Assembly: GCA_013400115.1 (NCBI GenBank)
Contig: VXBP01002536.1
Span: forward strand, 372,001 to 436,000
Direction of reading: 5' to 3'
From: Rhinopomastus cyanomelas
Lineage: Eukaryota; Chordata; Aves; Bucerotiformes; Rhinopomastidae
Length of the DNA: 64,000 nucleotides
Position numbers and translations under genes: made by a program
The notes under the pieces: model-generated
The model's input: only the letters and a program-made list of their open reading frames with translations
What the model was told of the DNA's origin: nothing
The model's database searches: none
Shown: piece by piece, positions 33,888 through 47,300 of the stretch
Layout: each line of letters begins with the position of its first letter
How positions within the stretch are numbered: the first letter of the stretch is position 1

Positions 33888-36800
33888 CAAGATGCAAAAT
33901 GTCTTCAAGAATATTTTCCTTTAGAGGAAAGAAAAAAACCCACAACTTCAACAAAGCAATACATCCTTCTTATTACTTCATCAGGTAGATCATTACTGGT
34001 GTCTGAAGGAGACAAAACACAACAGCTGTTACTGAAAAATAAGGCACTAAGGAGATCAACAACAGCTTCTTCCCATTTGCATGTATGCATGGCCTCAATT
34101 TTCTCTTCAGCATCCTGCCCAACTTGTTCTTCCTTTAATTTCCATAAATGAAATCCCTCTTTAATCTGAGCAAAACTCACCTTATTTGGGAGCCTTTTGC
34201 TTCAGTAGAGGCCACAAATAAGATCACAGAAGAAAGCTGATAAGATTGTGCCACTGGCTTTTTTTAACACAGCGAATAAAAAAGCTGATTTTGCCAACCC
34301 AAATGACATTACATGTCAGTGGAAGAAAAACAGGTTTGGGGATGTTACTGGGTTCCATCTGATCCACATTTTACATACTAGAGACCAGCAGCCTTTGCTG
34401 TGTAGTTGGGGGTTCTTTCCCTTCTAGAAGGAAGGCAAGGTCATAGTTACAGCCTTTGTACAGCTCAGTTCCTGGACTGTTACATCTGGAACCGTTACTT
34501 CTGTTAGGAAGAAGTGTTAGCAAAATCCATTCACATCTGGAATCTAGCCCCAAGGTCAATGTCTTAGGCAGCAGTTAGCTTTCTAAGGAATATTAGATAA
34601 AAGGTAACTTTTTGGTTTAATATTCCAACTTGGCAATTCTTCATCTCCCATTATTTCTTTGACAGTTTATCTGGCATTCTTGCTGAAATTTTTAAGCTCT
34701 TCCACACACTTCCTCTGTATAGTAGTAGTAGTGTTTTTTTGCCTCACTACAAGGTCATGGAGGAGAACACTGAGTGCCTACATTAATCCACTTTAAGTTG
34801 CTGCTCTACATAGGAAGGTATAAGATGTAACACTGAAGTCCAGATACATGTTCCAGTAAAAAGCTTGAGGGCTTTCTTGGCTATTGGCATGGTAAGTTTT
34901 CATGCTTGCACAGGTCGGGTGGGATTCACAAAAACATAAAATACTTCAGTAACTTAGACCAAGATCAACAAACAGAAGTTCCCTGTAAAATCTTCCAGTC
35001 TTCAGGATTTTGTTTACCACTTCATCATTTAGTACACTTTTAGCCTCACAGAAAGAATATTGTTTTCTTTTGGTTACAGAATACTTCTTCCTGTCTTGAA
35101 ATTCTGGTATTATAAGAGCTATTTTGCAAGAAGAAAGTTATGATGAAATGAAATTCATTATGTTAATTTCAGAGACTAACAATAAAATCTCTGAAAACTG
35201 CTACAGGAAATGTATTTATATGGAATATTCATTTTTCCCAGCAAAACTTCCACTTGATCTAAATGAAAAAGATATTCCTTTCAAGTCAGCAGCAGTTTGT
35301 GTCAACAAGACGTTTCGTTTTCTCAGCTGATTCAGCCCTACAGATACTGAGGCTTGAAAGTCAAATGAGCACATGCACAGCATAATTATGATGCCAATTT
35401 CAAAAACCAAAAAGTTTTGTTGTAATGCAGTGATTACCTATCTTTGTTTTCTTCTTTCATATGAATTCTTCACATTCCTGAATAAACTTATATGGCAAAA
35501 TAGCATCGTAAAGCGGGGATGTGAAGGGCTGAACCATTTGTCACAATTGCTAGAATAAGGTAGCACAGGCAGAATTCTGCAAGTGAAACCCCCTCTCTGG
35601 AGCAAACTGGAGTTTTATCAGTTGCAGGAGGCCAGATAGGTTAGTCAAAGATTGTTTCAAAAAGATGTTTAATGGTGACCTACTTTACCCTATCCTTTTG
35701 GAGGTGGTTGTTTCTATCTTGCTGTACCTGCTTTTTGACCCCTTGGGCTGCCTTCAGACTACAGGTTAGTTCTGTTGGAGTTACTCTGTTACTGAAAAAT
35801 GACCCAGCAATACTTACTGTCGTCTGTTGTGTTTACTGAAGGACTCTCCGAGCTGCTTTCAAGATACCTCTCTTTTTATTACTCAGACATAATCGGTTGC
35901 TAGTCAGATTTGGACCATCTTAATTCAGTTGCTTCTCCAGTGCTTGTTACATAGTACAAACTAAACAAACCGTAACTTCTGACAAGTGTTTGGGTTTAAC
36001 AAACTGTTTCACCAGTATAGCTGATACACTGTGGAAGTTGCTAAGTAGTACAATTTTCACTGTTTGATTAGTTATAGGGAGTTAGTTAGCCTGAGCTAGT
36101 TAGAACACTGATGGCATACTTTCTACTGAAGTATAAATCAACTTTTACTTTTTTCTTAGGAGGTTTCCCCACAGAGATCAGCCAGTGTTTCCAGAAGACC
36201 TTGGGACCAAGGCCCTCTCTGTGTTAGGAGCCTACACACCACTGACTTGCCAAATGGCCTGCAGTAAACCACCTATCTTGGTCATTCCTTCTTCTGAGGT
36301 AGTCCTGCTCCTGAATCATTCACATACTTATAGCTAAATAAACATTACACTCCAGCAGATACAGCAGGCTGACTTCCTGTCACTCTTCATTTAGAGGTTT
36401 TTTTATTTGTACAACCGTTTCTCCAATTTTTCTTCCCCTCTCACCCCTATTTTTTTTTTATACAAAGTAGTGATGTATTTCCCCAGGGACATTATTACAA
36501 AGCCTTGCAGGCTGCAGTGATTGTTACATTCAATGCTGAATTAACTTAATTTAAAAGAATATTTATTTTGTTGTGGCTTTGAATTGACAGGAGTATGTGC
36601 CATATATTTAGACAATGGATTTAACTTAGCCAACTATCATGTACTAGGAGACATTTTACTTTCTTTTTAGCCCTTCTGAGCAACCTCATTTTTAAAGATT
36701 TGGCTGATCTTTTCAGTATGCCCCAGCTAACCAACCATAAGATGTCCATGACCTTGCATAGACCTCAAATAGCCAGATAATTACAGCCAAATATTTATCT

Positions 36801-39800
36801 TAGAAGGAAGGACTATTATTCTTGTTTGCTGTCATATTGTAATGCAGGAAATAGCGTTGATGTCTCTAAATCACCAATACTGAAATTAGCCAGTCATTAC
36901 ACTGTTCATCATTATAGTTCGGGGACGGCTCAGGGCGGTATTTCTGAGAGGGTGGGTTGTGACACACACAGTAGTCATGGAACATGATTAGTTGTTGTTG
37001 GCAAGTTGCTGAAAATTTTGCAAACTATAAAGCAAAGGCAATCTAGCTTCTGCGCTCCCGATGACTATTACTCTGCAAGGTCAAGCATGCCTTTTAGCCT
37101 TTTGAAGAAAAATTCAACACATTTGTCATTTTTAATTCTTTTTTTAAAGACAAAGAGGGCTCTGATTTATTTTCTTTTGCTTTGGATAATGGGATGTCAT
37201 CTGAAAAAAAACCCAGTTAAAACTACTGGCTTAAGGAGTTGGTAGTGGGATCCAAGTTACTAATTTTCTCAGTCGTAGTGATTTCCATTCAAGTTACAAG
37301 GTAAAAGCTAATTTCTTAGTCCTTTCTGACTATTTCGTGGCCTATGTTAAATTATTGTATGACCTCTGTTTTTAGCTCCCATATTAGAAAAAGTAACACT
37401 GCCACCAGTAGGGACAGAGGACTTAGGTACTTAAAGACTAAATGACACGCTTACCTTTACATCATTCAGGATATTTGATGGTATTGAATCATATTGGACA
37501 GGCAAACTGAGGAAGTGTGTGCAGCATCCACTTCTACTATACCTGCTTTCCTAATAATTAAAGCATCTTCATAAATTAACTACAGACACCTATGAGAAGA
37601 CTAATTTTCAATGTAAGACTTTCTGCTCTACAAAAAAAGGGCACTAATGTAATTTCTTAGTTTCTAAAAAGCATTCTCCCAGCATGTTGTTGAAGATGAG
37701 GGCCTCTTAATTATCACATGCTTATTTTTCATTTACTTTTTACCTTTTACAGACATTAAGTTTACATTTCCCACAAAGTTTTGTAAATGTTTCAATAATA
37801 CGTTTATATCCTACGTTTTGTGTTGGTTGCTTTCTGTGTTGATTAAAAGCAAAAAAACCCAAACCTGAATTTGTAAAAAACTTATTTACAGGCCTTACAG
37901 CTCCATGTACCCATGTGAAGTACAGGACTTACATAAAATTCTGGCAATATCTTGAAAAGTAAGTGAGGAAGTAACTTGCAAATCTTCTAGGGAGTAGCCA
38001 ACTACCTAGATCTGGAAGTGCACTGTACAGTAGCTGACCTGCAGTCCAGAGGACAGGGAGTGTCTGGAAAAAACAGAAAAGAAAAATCCTTATGAAGACA
38101 GTCATAAAAGCAGCTATATTAATCTTATTTACCTGTAGCAGTACTGTTCCATGTCATTGGAATCAAGATAGCCACTTTTCCCCTGCTTTCATCTCCATCC
38201 ATTATACATATATTTGTTGTCTGAAATTGAAGAGACATGGTGTTTTCAGGGGGTTTTTTTTCTGCTCATGTTTACTCGTGTGAGATGACAGAAAGAGTAT
38301 TGGCTGCTGTCAACTGCAGACCTGCCTAACCTTGAAAAGGAGTTGCTCAGAAATCTCCACAGTGCTGTTGCTACACAGCAGTCTGAGAAGGAAGATAAAC
38401 TGCTATTTTCTGCAGTGTCAGTAGGCATCGTGACATGGGAAGAACTTAAGAGCAGAGTGCAGTCATACTGCAGAGATCCTGTGCTCAGTCCTCGGGAGGG
38501 GAAGCTGGTAGTTTTTCTGTGCTATAATTAGCTACTGCCAACGAATACACATCACGTCACTGGAATTAATTTTGTGGCGTTCTCACCTTTGCCTTCCAAA
38601 ACAAAGACAGTATCTGTCAGTGACAGCTACTGCACCCTTAGTTGCATGACTAAGAATATCTAGTCTTCACTGATAACAAAGATAAATGCAGTTTAAAAGG
38701 GAATGGTTAGTGGTCCCCTGCTGAGAATGTGCTGAATTATGTATATATTCTTTTCCCTGGAATTCCCATCATAAGAGAGCAGCTCATACTGTTTTGGTAG
38801 TGGTTTTTGTTCATTTAGCTGTGTGTACTTCCCAGACTGTATTTGCTCTGTCCTCTGTAGGTGCTTTAGTGTGGGGTAGAATGTATCTGTTTGCTATCGT
38901 TGCAGCTTCCTCTAAGGGGACACGGGGGTTCTGCAGCCTGGTTTATTGCAACAAACCAGGCAGAACCTGCCTCAAATCGGTAATGTATCTGGTCTTTATA
39001 CATTTAAGAGTGAATCCCAAGGATACTTGTTCTGATTTGAGTAAAACTGTTGCCAATTAACAACTCCCTAACAGCCAACTAAGTACTAAATCTGTGCAAG
39101 TCTGCACACGACCAGCCATCAGATCAGGCTGGACCCTTATGAGCAGTTACGTGTCTCATCAGCTACCACTGTGGATGGAAAGACTGAATGATTTGTGCAC
39201 TTCCATATGTGTCACGGTGTGATTTGGCTGATGTTACTTACAATAGTTTCAGGTCACACAACTTGGTACTTTCTATGCTTTAAATAAAGGCAGTTGAAAT
39301 CAGAAACCAAGTGGATATTCATAGTTTCATCTTGTGCTATTTATGCAAATGTTAGAGTAGCTGTAGAAACCACCAAGGACCAGTGCTAACTACTGAATCA
39401 AAAGGCAGTTCCAGCTTTGAAAAAACTTAAAATCTAAGAAGAAAGTGAATAAACTTCAATTAGGGTATCTAAGAACTCAATGCTGAATACAGCTATTCTT
39501 TCTTGAATTTTCTTAACCTTTGTTACTCATGGATAATGTTTCCCATCTCCCCAGCAGTAGCAGTCAAGTATTAGTATGTTAAACCTGTGGCTATCAAAAC
39601 CGTGGCATTTTTCTCTAAATAAAATTGGTGTCTACTGATTTGTTCTCTCATGTACAAATTGGCCACGTTAGCACTTACCAGAAATCTTGCCAATGTTTTT
39701 TATATTTCTATTTTCATTCTTTTCACAAATTAGTTTGCTACAATCTGTGACAATATATAACATTCTTAGCCACAGGAAATTTTAAAATTCAACAGTAATA

Positions 39801-40162
39801 TATTAGTATTAGTGTCCTGCTAGATATTGCAGTTACTTAAACAATTACAGGAGCACCTGCTTTCAAAATACAATAATTGCATTACAAAAGTCCTGGACAA
39901 CAGCTAGATTACGAAGTAATATCATGCTAATTTCATAGTAATTTTTTAATATTAAAATTACATTACCACTAAATTACCCTATTGATTCTATTAGAAATGT
40001 GTTTTGCTTCCCTAGCTTATTTTTCTCTGAAACACTTTGCTCATTACAACATTTTCAATAAAAATAGCAGAAGCCACTTGAAGGTACCAGATGTCAGAGG
40101 CAAGTGAAAACTTGATGATGAAATAGCTGCTTTCTTGCAAAAACTATAAAGCCTCTGTATGT

Positions 40163-40281
40163 GAATCATACAATCATTAGGGATTGGAATGGACCTCAAA
40201 AAATCATCTAGTCCAATCCCCCTACCACAGCAGATCACCTAGACCAAGTTGCACAGGAACACATCCAGGCGGGTCTTAAAC
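40163..40281 (-). mobile_element. CR1 LINE 3' end
   Basis: An antisense young CR1 tail ('caatcattagggattggaat', then 'aatcatctagtccaatcccc'). It breaks at an N at 40282, where a different repeat begins. Confidence 0.88.
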
Positions 40282-40282
40282 N

Positions 40283-40572
40283 TGTAGAGAGGGAGAACTT
40301 CTCTCAATCTGCTAAGCACCCCTGGTCTGATCCACTACATGATGCTGTTGGTGCTTTTGGCCACAAGAGCACAGTGCTGGCTCATGGTCATCCTGCTGTC
40401 CAGCAGGACCCCCAGGTCCCTTTCTCCTACACTGCTCTCCAACACATCAGTCCCCAACCTATATGGGTACCTGGGATTGTTCTTTCCCAGATGTAAGACT
40501 CTACACTTACCCTTCTTATACTTCTTAAATTTCTCCCTGCCCAGCTCTCCAGCCTGTCCAGGTCTCCAAGAA
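40283..40572 (-). repeat. Avian interspersed repeat (CR1 5' part or LTR-type)
   Basis: A sequence familiar from many bird loci: 'agcaggacccccaggtccct', 'tgggattgttctttcccaga' and 'cccagctctccagcctgtcc'. I cannot place the family with certainty; CR1-internal or LTR origin are both possible. Confidence 0.55.
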
Positions 40573-43500
40573 ATAAAGAACTAACGTGTGCAATGAAATC
40601 CAGCTTGCTTGTAATGTTCCTAAGCACAAAAGACAGGAAAGTAACCTTACATACATGGTCCTATGGTTCACATTTTTAAACCAGTCTCCTTATTTTTTGA
40701 GATTCAATTATTGAATAGTTGGGTGCTGACAGTGCTGCATGATGAACTGGTGGAGGCACTGCATGAAATGAATCGTAGTTCTGCAGCCCTCCTGGAATGT
40801 AATGATTTTGCTACATTTGGGAAAGTGGAATAGAGAGAGATCTCTGCACAGAGCAGGAACAGCAGCCAGTCAAACCCCATTGTTAAACAATTTGAACAGA
40901 AATGGAGAAATCTAGGTTCCTCCTAGGCAGACACTTATGTTCGCTGATCATAGAAGCCAGCCCTTTGGCGACAGGATAGTTTTTAGTTGACAACAGTATT
41001 TTGCCTGCTGCAGAGACAATTCCAGGTACTTGGTATGGAAAACAGCAATTCCAAATCCAAGAAATTGGTTTTAACAATGAAAGCTGTGCTGTTGACAGAG
41101 AAGATCATTACGCTGAAAAAGTGCTGAACAAATTACTGGACTACTTGGGCTTGTTTTTAGAAATGGAAGGACTGTGTGTCTGCTGCCTCAGAACCTTTCA
41201 ACTTTTATCCTACTGATGTGTGCTTGGTAGCAAATAAATTAAATAAATAAATAAATATTTATAGATGTTCTTTTTCTTTGGAAAACCTTTGCAAACCAGA
41301 GTCTTCTAGGCAGACCAGCAAGATTTATCTAATTCTACAGCTCAAAGGCACAGGAAATTAATCAATATTTGAAGGATAGTAAGAAGAGGAACACAACAAG
41401 CTTCTTTCACTATGCTCTATCTGTTGGGCCAGGAACAACCAGATCGTAGATGCTGAAAGCAACTCATGTCTACTACCAGCCAGGCCAGACCAATGCAGCT
41501 ATGTTGTAGTGACATTATGCTTGCCAGAATAAATTCTGCCAAACGTGTTGTGCATCTGAACCACAAACTTTCCCACCATTCTTATCAAAGCATACACAGT
41601 ATTAGGTTCATTGGGCTTGTACTCTTCTGCGCTGCATTTTGGAAATTCCATGTAAAAGACCTGAGCTAGTACTATGTAGGTCTCTTCATGTAGTGTTCTT
41701 GCTACTTGAAAAATCCCAGTGCTAGGAAAGCAGTAACTGTATGTCAGTACAGGTGACCTTGGTTCTGTTCCAGTATCTATGCCTGGGTCTTTTATGCTGT
41801 TATTATAGTGACTGCTTACATAGCCTACCCCAATACCAGAGTTCTAATGGCCAAATTCAGCACGAAACATGTAAGCAGGCGCAGTGTCTACTTTTGAACA
41901 TTTCATAACAGAAACAAATTGTTGAATATTACTCTCTCAAAAAAAGCTGAAGATCTTCCTAAAAAACCCAAAAAAGTAGTGTGGTTTGAGGCAAAGCTTA
42001 AAAGGATGCTGAAAAAATTCTGAATAAGCTAATCTGCCTTTGGAATAAGAATGTCCGTGTGGGGTGTTAAATGTGTAACAGAACAAAGATGTCAGAATTG
42101 CCTGATAAAACCTCGTGGTGTTGATGGATCTTAATTCTGACCCCATACTATGGTCCCTAAAGATGGACTACTGTGTAAAGCCTTGTGCTTCTCTGCAGAA
42201 CTGAGCAAGCCAGCAGCTTACATTTCTCCGCTCAAGTCAAACAGGAAGAAGTTTCCCCAGAAGTCAGCAGTCAGGTTGAAGAGTGAACACGCTCCTGAGT
42301 TCCAGTTCAAACTGGATTTCTGAAGACCATCTTTTGCCTCCCCTTCAATTAAAAATCTCATTCAGGCTTCACTTTCTTTATAGTTTTTCCATAATCTATG
42401 CCTTTCATATAGCAAAACCTTTCATGACTTGTGTCAACTGACACCTGTGCAGACAGGCAGTGAGAATGGTTCCTCTGCAACATATGCAGTTTGTCTAGCC
42501 ATGTGCTGAGTGGAGCACTGATCAAAGGCAGTACAACAGGGCTCATGAGCTTCAGTGAAATGTCAGCTGTGCTCCCAGTATCACATGTAGAATCCAGAGG
42601 AGCTGGAAGAGCATCAGAAAAGAAGAAGTAGAATAGGACAGAGGCTCTCAGCTTCAATGGGAAGGTGTTTGATTCAGACCTGTAAGATTTACCTTATGTG
42701 TCTTTATTGTTCCCTCACAAACAAGGTTACACCATGTGCAAACTTTACAGATTTGCTCTTTCATTATCTTGTCTAATAGCAGCCATTTGCCTATACAAGA
42801 AGGCATCATCTTAGGGCATCAGACATAGTCATTACAAGGATAAACTTAGAAGAGGTAGGGAACTAAGATACTCTGAGATCACAGGAATATTTCACTAGCT
42901 ACAGATGATGATTCATCGGGAAATGTTAATGTAGGGTCACAGGTAGTTATGCTCAGGCCAGAAGCAAAAACCAGCTAGGTTTGTTTGTCTTAAACCTAGT
43001 TTCCAGAATTTGTTTTTATAGTGGTTACCTTAAGTTAAGTTTGTCCTGCATCAATCATTAAAGCAAACTAGCAAAAGAGATACAGCACTGGCCTTGTATA
43101 ACCTAGTCAATACAAAGCAAACATGACTGATGAGTACATTCAGACTTCTGGGTCCATCTAAGTCAAGAAATACTTGTAATTATTTTTTCATTGCTTTGCC
43201 CTACCCTAGAACTTACACCAAAAATTAATTACCAATCCTGGGCTGAAAGGAAAAGTGCACTGTTGGTATGGGCAGAGAAAGTGTGGTTTCCACACACTTA
43301 GTAAGGACAGAGAGAACTGTGCTTCAGTCAAGATCACCTAAGGAAAGAGACATCTCCTAGATGGATTGTGCTGCTTCAGCTTTCCTGGAGATGCTTATGG
43401 TCTTTGCTATACGTTGTCAGCTCTTGATGGATTCACTCACAGCACCAAACGACCTTGAACCAAATGGTTAAGACTCATGACCAAGAGACTAGAACAAGAG

Positions 43501-43864
43501 TTTTCAGCTCTGGATGGACTGTCTAAACTGATCTGGAACAGCCATATACTTCTCATCTTCTCACCTGACTGTACATGGGCAATTTCTGTGCCAAAATTAC
43601 CAGCCTCCTTGACATGAAATGAAGCCAAATAATGCTCTCCGAGACAGAGATTGTCTTGTCAGGCCTCTCCCTGTACTTAGGGCCTCTCAGCACCCACGTT
43701 ACCCCACCTCAGAATAATTCTGATACTATACGACAAACATAATTCACATTAGCCTTTTACCTTATGGCCGGGCCACAACAGCTAGTACTGACAGGAGCCA
43801 CACGCTGCTAGAGCTGCGCTCACTCACCTGCCCCGCTGCACCTTCCGCCGAGGCCTGTGCGGCT

Positions 43865-43905
43865 GGGCCGGGGCCGGGGCCGGGGCCGGGACCGGGGCCG
43901 GGGCC
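43865..43905 (+). repeat. GGGGCC hexanucleotide tract
   Basis: A leading GGGCC followed by six hexamers: five GGGGCC and one GGGACC (43888-43893). It has enough G-runs for a G-quadruplex on the plus strand. It lies between the CISD2 start and the minus-strand donor at 43828. Confidence 0.95.
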
Positions 43906-44097
43906 CCAAGGCCAGCCCCGGCCACCGCCTCGCGGCTCCCGGCTACCTGGAACGGCTGCCGCCGCCCGCGCGCCGCCTCGTGGCGCTGGCGCTCCCGCTC
44001 CCGCCTCCCTTCCGCCGCGCGGCATCGCCCCCCGGCGGCCCAGAGCGGAGGTGGAAAGGGCCCTGACCGGGCCCGTGTGCGCGCGGCCCCGCCCCAC

Positions 44098-44109
44098 GGC
44101 GCATGCGCG
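44098..44109. promoter_or_regulatory. NRF1-type binding site
   Basis: The core GCGCATGCGC at 44099-44108 matches 11 of 12 positions of the NRF1 consensus YGCGCAYGCGCR. It lies about 120 bp upstream of the CISD2 start codon. NRF1 controls many nuclear genes for mitochondrial proteins, which suits CISD2. Binding is inferred. Confidence 0.6.
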
Positions 44110-44227
44110 GTGCGAGCAGAGCGAGGGTCGCGGTCGTGGGGGCTGTTGGCGGCAGCGTGAGCTGCTTTTCCCTCCCCGCTCCCTCTTCCCGCCTCCCTGT
44201 CCGCCCGCAGAGGCGGCCGCCGCCACT

Positions 44228-44330
44228 ATGGTCCTGGAGAGCCTGGCTCGCATCGTCAAGGTGCAGCTGCCTGCTTACCTCAAGCGCCTGCCGCTGCCCG
44301 AAAGCGTCGGCGGCTTCCTCCGCCTCACAG
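44228..44330 (+). CDS. CISD2: CISD2 coding exon 1 (residues 1-34)
   Basis: Encodes MVLESLARIVKV through GFLRLT plus the first base of Val35. The donor is CACAG/GTGAGT. It sits inside the CpG island. Confidence 0.96.
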
Positions 44331-47300
44331 GTGAGTGGAGAGGGAGGGGTGATAGCGGCTTGCACACCCCGCTTCCGCGGGCTGCCTGAGGGGCCGTGTC
44401 AGGCAGTGCGGTGCTGCCCGGATCCCTGTGCGCGCCTGGGCCCTGGCACATCCCTCGGGCCTGTCCCGTATCTGGGTTCTACTTCCCTTGTGCGTTCTGC
44501 TTCCTCCCGGCTATGCTGATCAAGGCATCCTCTAGGGAAGGGGGTACCCCAATCTTAAATGGACGTTAAGAAGTTTCTGCAGGAAGGTTATCCGACTGGG
44601 TGTTCAAGGTGCCCTCTGAGACACCTAGAATCCAAATCGGTCGTTTAGGTTGGAAAAGGCCTTTGAGATTTCTTTGAGTCCAATCATTAACCTAACTGTA
44701 CCAAACCCACTCCTAAACTGTCCCTGAGCTCCAGATCTCCACCACTTTAATACACGTCTAGGGATGGTGAGCCAGCTCCCTCCCAGGGTAGCCTTTTCCA
44801 AGGCTTGATGACCCTTTCAGTAAATAGATGGTTCCATCTAGTATCTAACCTAAACTTTCTGTGGCAAAATTACTGATTTCAGATAGTTGTAGAGTCAAAG
44901 TGTAGTGGTGGTGTAAAAATGTACTCAGCTCCAGCTTGCTCCACTCTTCTTAAAAGTTCCTCTCTGCAAGTACCAGCAAGTCAGTGGCCAAGCATGCAAA
45001 GAGATTAAAGTTTTAGCAGGAGGCCTGAAATGCTGCCTCTTCATTTGCTTACAAGTTTAATCAGAGCATCTGTTCTGATTTAAAAAAAAAAAAAAGTTTC
45101 TGGGAGCCTGCAAAATTGGATTTTTTTTTTAATGTAATATCTTACTTAAGCATTTTTTTAAAATTATAGCCCTATCACAGAGTGAACAAAAAGGAAAGCT
45201 AACTACAAGCAGATTCTTTAAGTGTTCTGTGCATTTCAGTGCTTTGCAGACTGGAACTAGTTGATCCAAGGCTCAACTGCAATAATAGACACAGAACTCA
45301 AGTACTTGTGTCAAATGATAAGATTAGTGATAATAAATAGGAGGAATGTTCTGACAAACTCTCTGGAAATAAAGTATTCAGACTGTAAACTCAGCCGTGT
45401 ATGTTTATCTTGCAGCACTAAGGTGTATGATTTTAATAGCTCGGGAAAAGGATTTCATTTAGAACAGGCACAATTTATTTAAAACCATGTTTGAGTATTT
45501 TCTATTTTAGCATGTTTACGATGCTTGCAAACTCTAAAAGTCCTGTTTCTCACAACAAGGAAACCTGCTTTAAGTGAACTATTCTTTCCCTACAGCTACT
45601 TTCATCTGAAAATGCTTTTTACCAGCTAGAGAAATGTTTTGGTTTACTGAATAGAGAAATTCAGCAGCTGCAAAGTTGACTCAAAGGGGATACAATAAGC
45701 TACAAAGAAATTCATTTTCTTACATTCCTAGCATTTTGCAGTTTCCTTCTTAAATCATTGCCCCTTTAAACCACAAGTTTTACTTAAAGTTTGTTAAGCA
45801 TAAGTTTGAGTTTAATTTCTTCTTGTTTCTTTGGTCCAAACATCCATTTCTGTAAGAGGATTGATTATTTGTATAGTCTCTATATTCATTCACACTGCAT
45901 CGTAGCAATGCAATTTATTCTCAAAAAACTCTGGTCACAACTAGGTTGTTTTAATAGAGTGATCAATGGAAGAGGGAACTGATTTGCTAGCATGTTATTT
46001 AGTTCATTGGGAGGTACTTCCCTGACTTTGGAGGAAGTGTAAAAAGCAAACAACTGAAACCTTAAGTCGAGACCAAACATATGAAATGTCAGTGCCAGAA
46101 ATATTAAACAAATAAACAAAAACAATGAGTCAGAAGTTACTTTGATATCTGTTAGGATTTAGTGAGCGTACCTGGAAAAAAATCCACTGCTTCTGGTTTC
46201 AGTTATTTTTTTACTGGTCTTGTGCTAAATGCTAAAAAATGGAAAACTGGTGTAATGAAAAACACATAGTTAAAGAGATGGGATTTGTACACTTTTCCTG
46301 TAAAGTAAAAGACTTTGTTTGACAATGCAGACCAGAACAGAGATCTGGAACAGAGCAATCCCTTGCTTGTTAGCTCTTTTATTGCTATACTGAACCTTCA
46401 TTCCCTTCCAGGCAGGTGCAGCTTCAGTTCCTGCAGTGCCTTGGTTGTAGAAACAACAGTCCAAAAAGTATAGAGAGGACCTTTTGCATAGGGTATTGTA
46501 TCATGTGCTGTATAAAAATCTTGAGACACCTGTTGTCTGTTGTGACCTCACCAAATCACAGTGGAAAAACACTTGCTTGGAGAGGGAAAGACTGTTAATG
46601 TCCAGTGCAAAACTCCCGAGGGTAAAAGCAATGAGGGCGGAAGGAAGGAGTGAGTGTTTGACCTTGGGTTTGAAAGTGGATATGGAAATTGTCACACTGC
46701 TGTTGCTCAGAAGCCTGTTTCTTGTCATAGCTGCTTTACCCTTCCCTTCTTAAGTTCACTGAAATGAACAGTCTTACCTCACACTGGCATTACTTTTCAT
46801 CCTGGTACATGTCATTCAAACAGCGTAGACACCTGAAAATAGCATGTGCTCAGAATTTCAAGATTTATGTAAAAATCTAGGTGCTAGGCTTCTTTCTGTA
46901 AGCATGAGATAGTCCTGTGTGGGCTGTCTTGCACTTGTCCTAAAGGTTAAGAGGGACTTCAATGTAACAAGGTGCTAGACAGGGATTGAACAGTTTTATG
47001 GATCATATGTTAGAGCACTGAGGGAGTAACAGTCTTCAGACTGCATTTGAACCACAATTTTGTCATTTGCAGAGTGGCTTGCTAACCTGCCCATAGTTTT
47101 GGCTTTAAATTTATTTCCAGTGTAAAGGTACACAAGTGACATTGTACAAGCTAACAGACATCTTAAAGTGGCATATGGAGTCCATTGTGTTTAGCTTGCC
47201 TAGCAATGAGAGCACCCTTAAGAGACATAAGCAAACAATAGAAAACAGGGTAGCTCTGAAAAGCACAGAGCAGCATACAGCCGTAGGAAGCATTAGTTAG

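Larger units (their letters stand above)
31331..43789. other. Spacer between the UBE2D3 and CISD2 promoters
   Basis: 12.5 kb of AT-rich DNA holding the CR1 copies at 33.0-33.9 kb, the composite repeat at 40.2-40.6 kb and an AAAT repeat (41232-41256). No conserved coding exon was recognised. If UBE2D3 also starts at the CISD2 island, this whole stretch is its first intron. Confidence 0.6.
43790..44470. promoter_or_regulatory. CpG island and promoter of CISD2, probably bidirectional
   Basis: A dense GC-rich island around CISD2 exon 1. It contains a GGGGCC tract (43865-43905), a GC box near 44085-44096, an NRF1-type palindrome (44099-44108), and on the minus strand a perfect CAG/GTGAGT donor at 43828. 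No TATA box is seen. Confidence 0.85.

Noticed and set aside
43762..44259. 165-codon minus-strand frame with a Gly-Pro run
   Set aside because: It lies opposite CISD2 exon 1 and its GC-rich promoter; the Gly-Pro run is the GGGGCC tract translated. GC-rich DNA gives long open frames by chance. Only the splice donor within it is kept as a finding.
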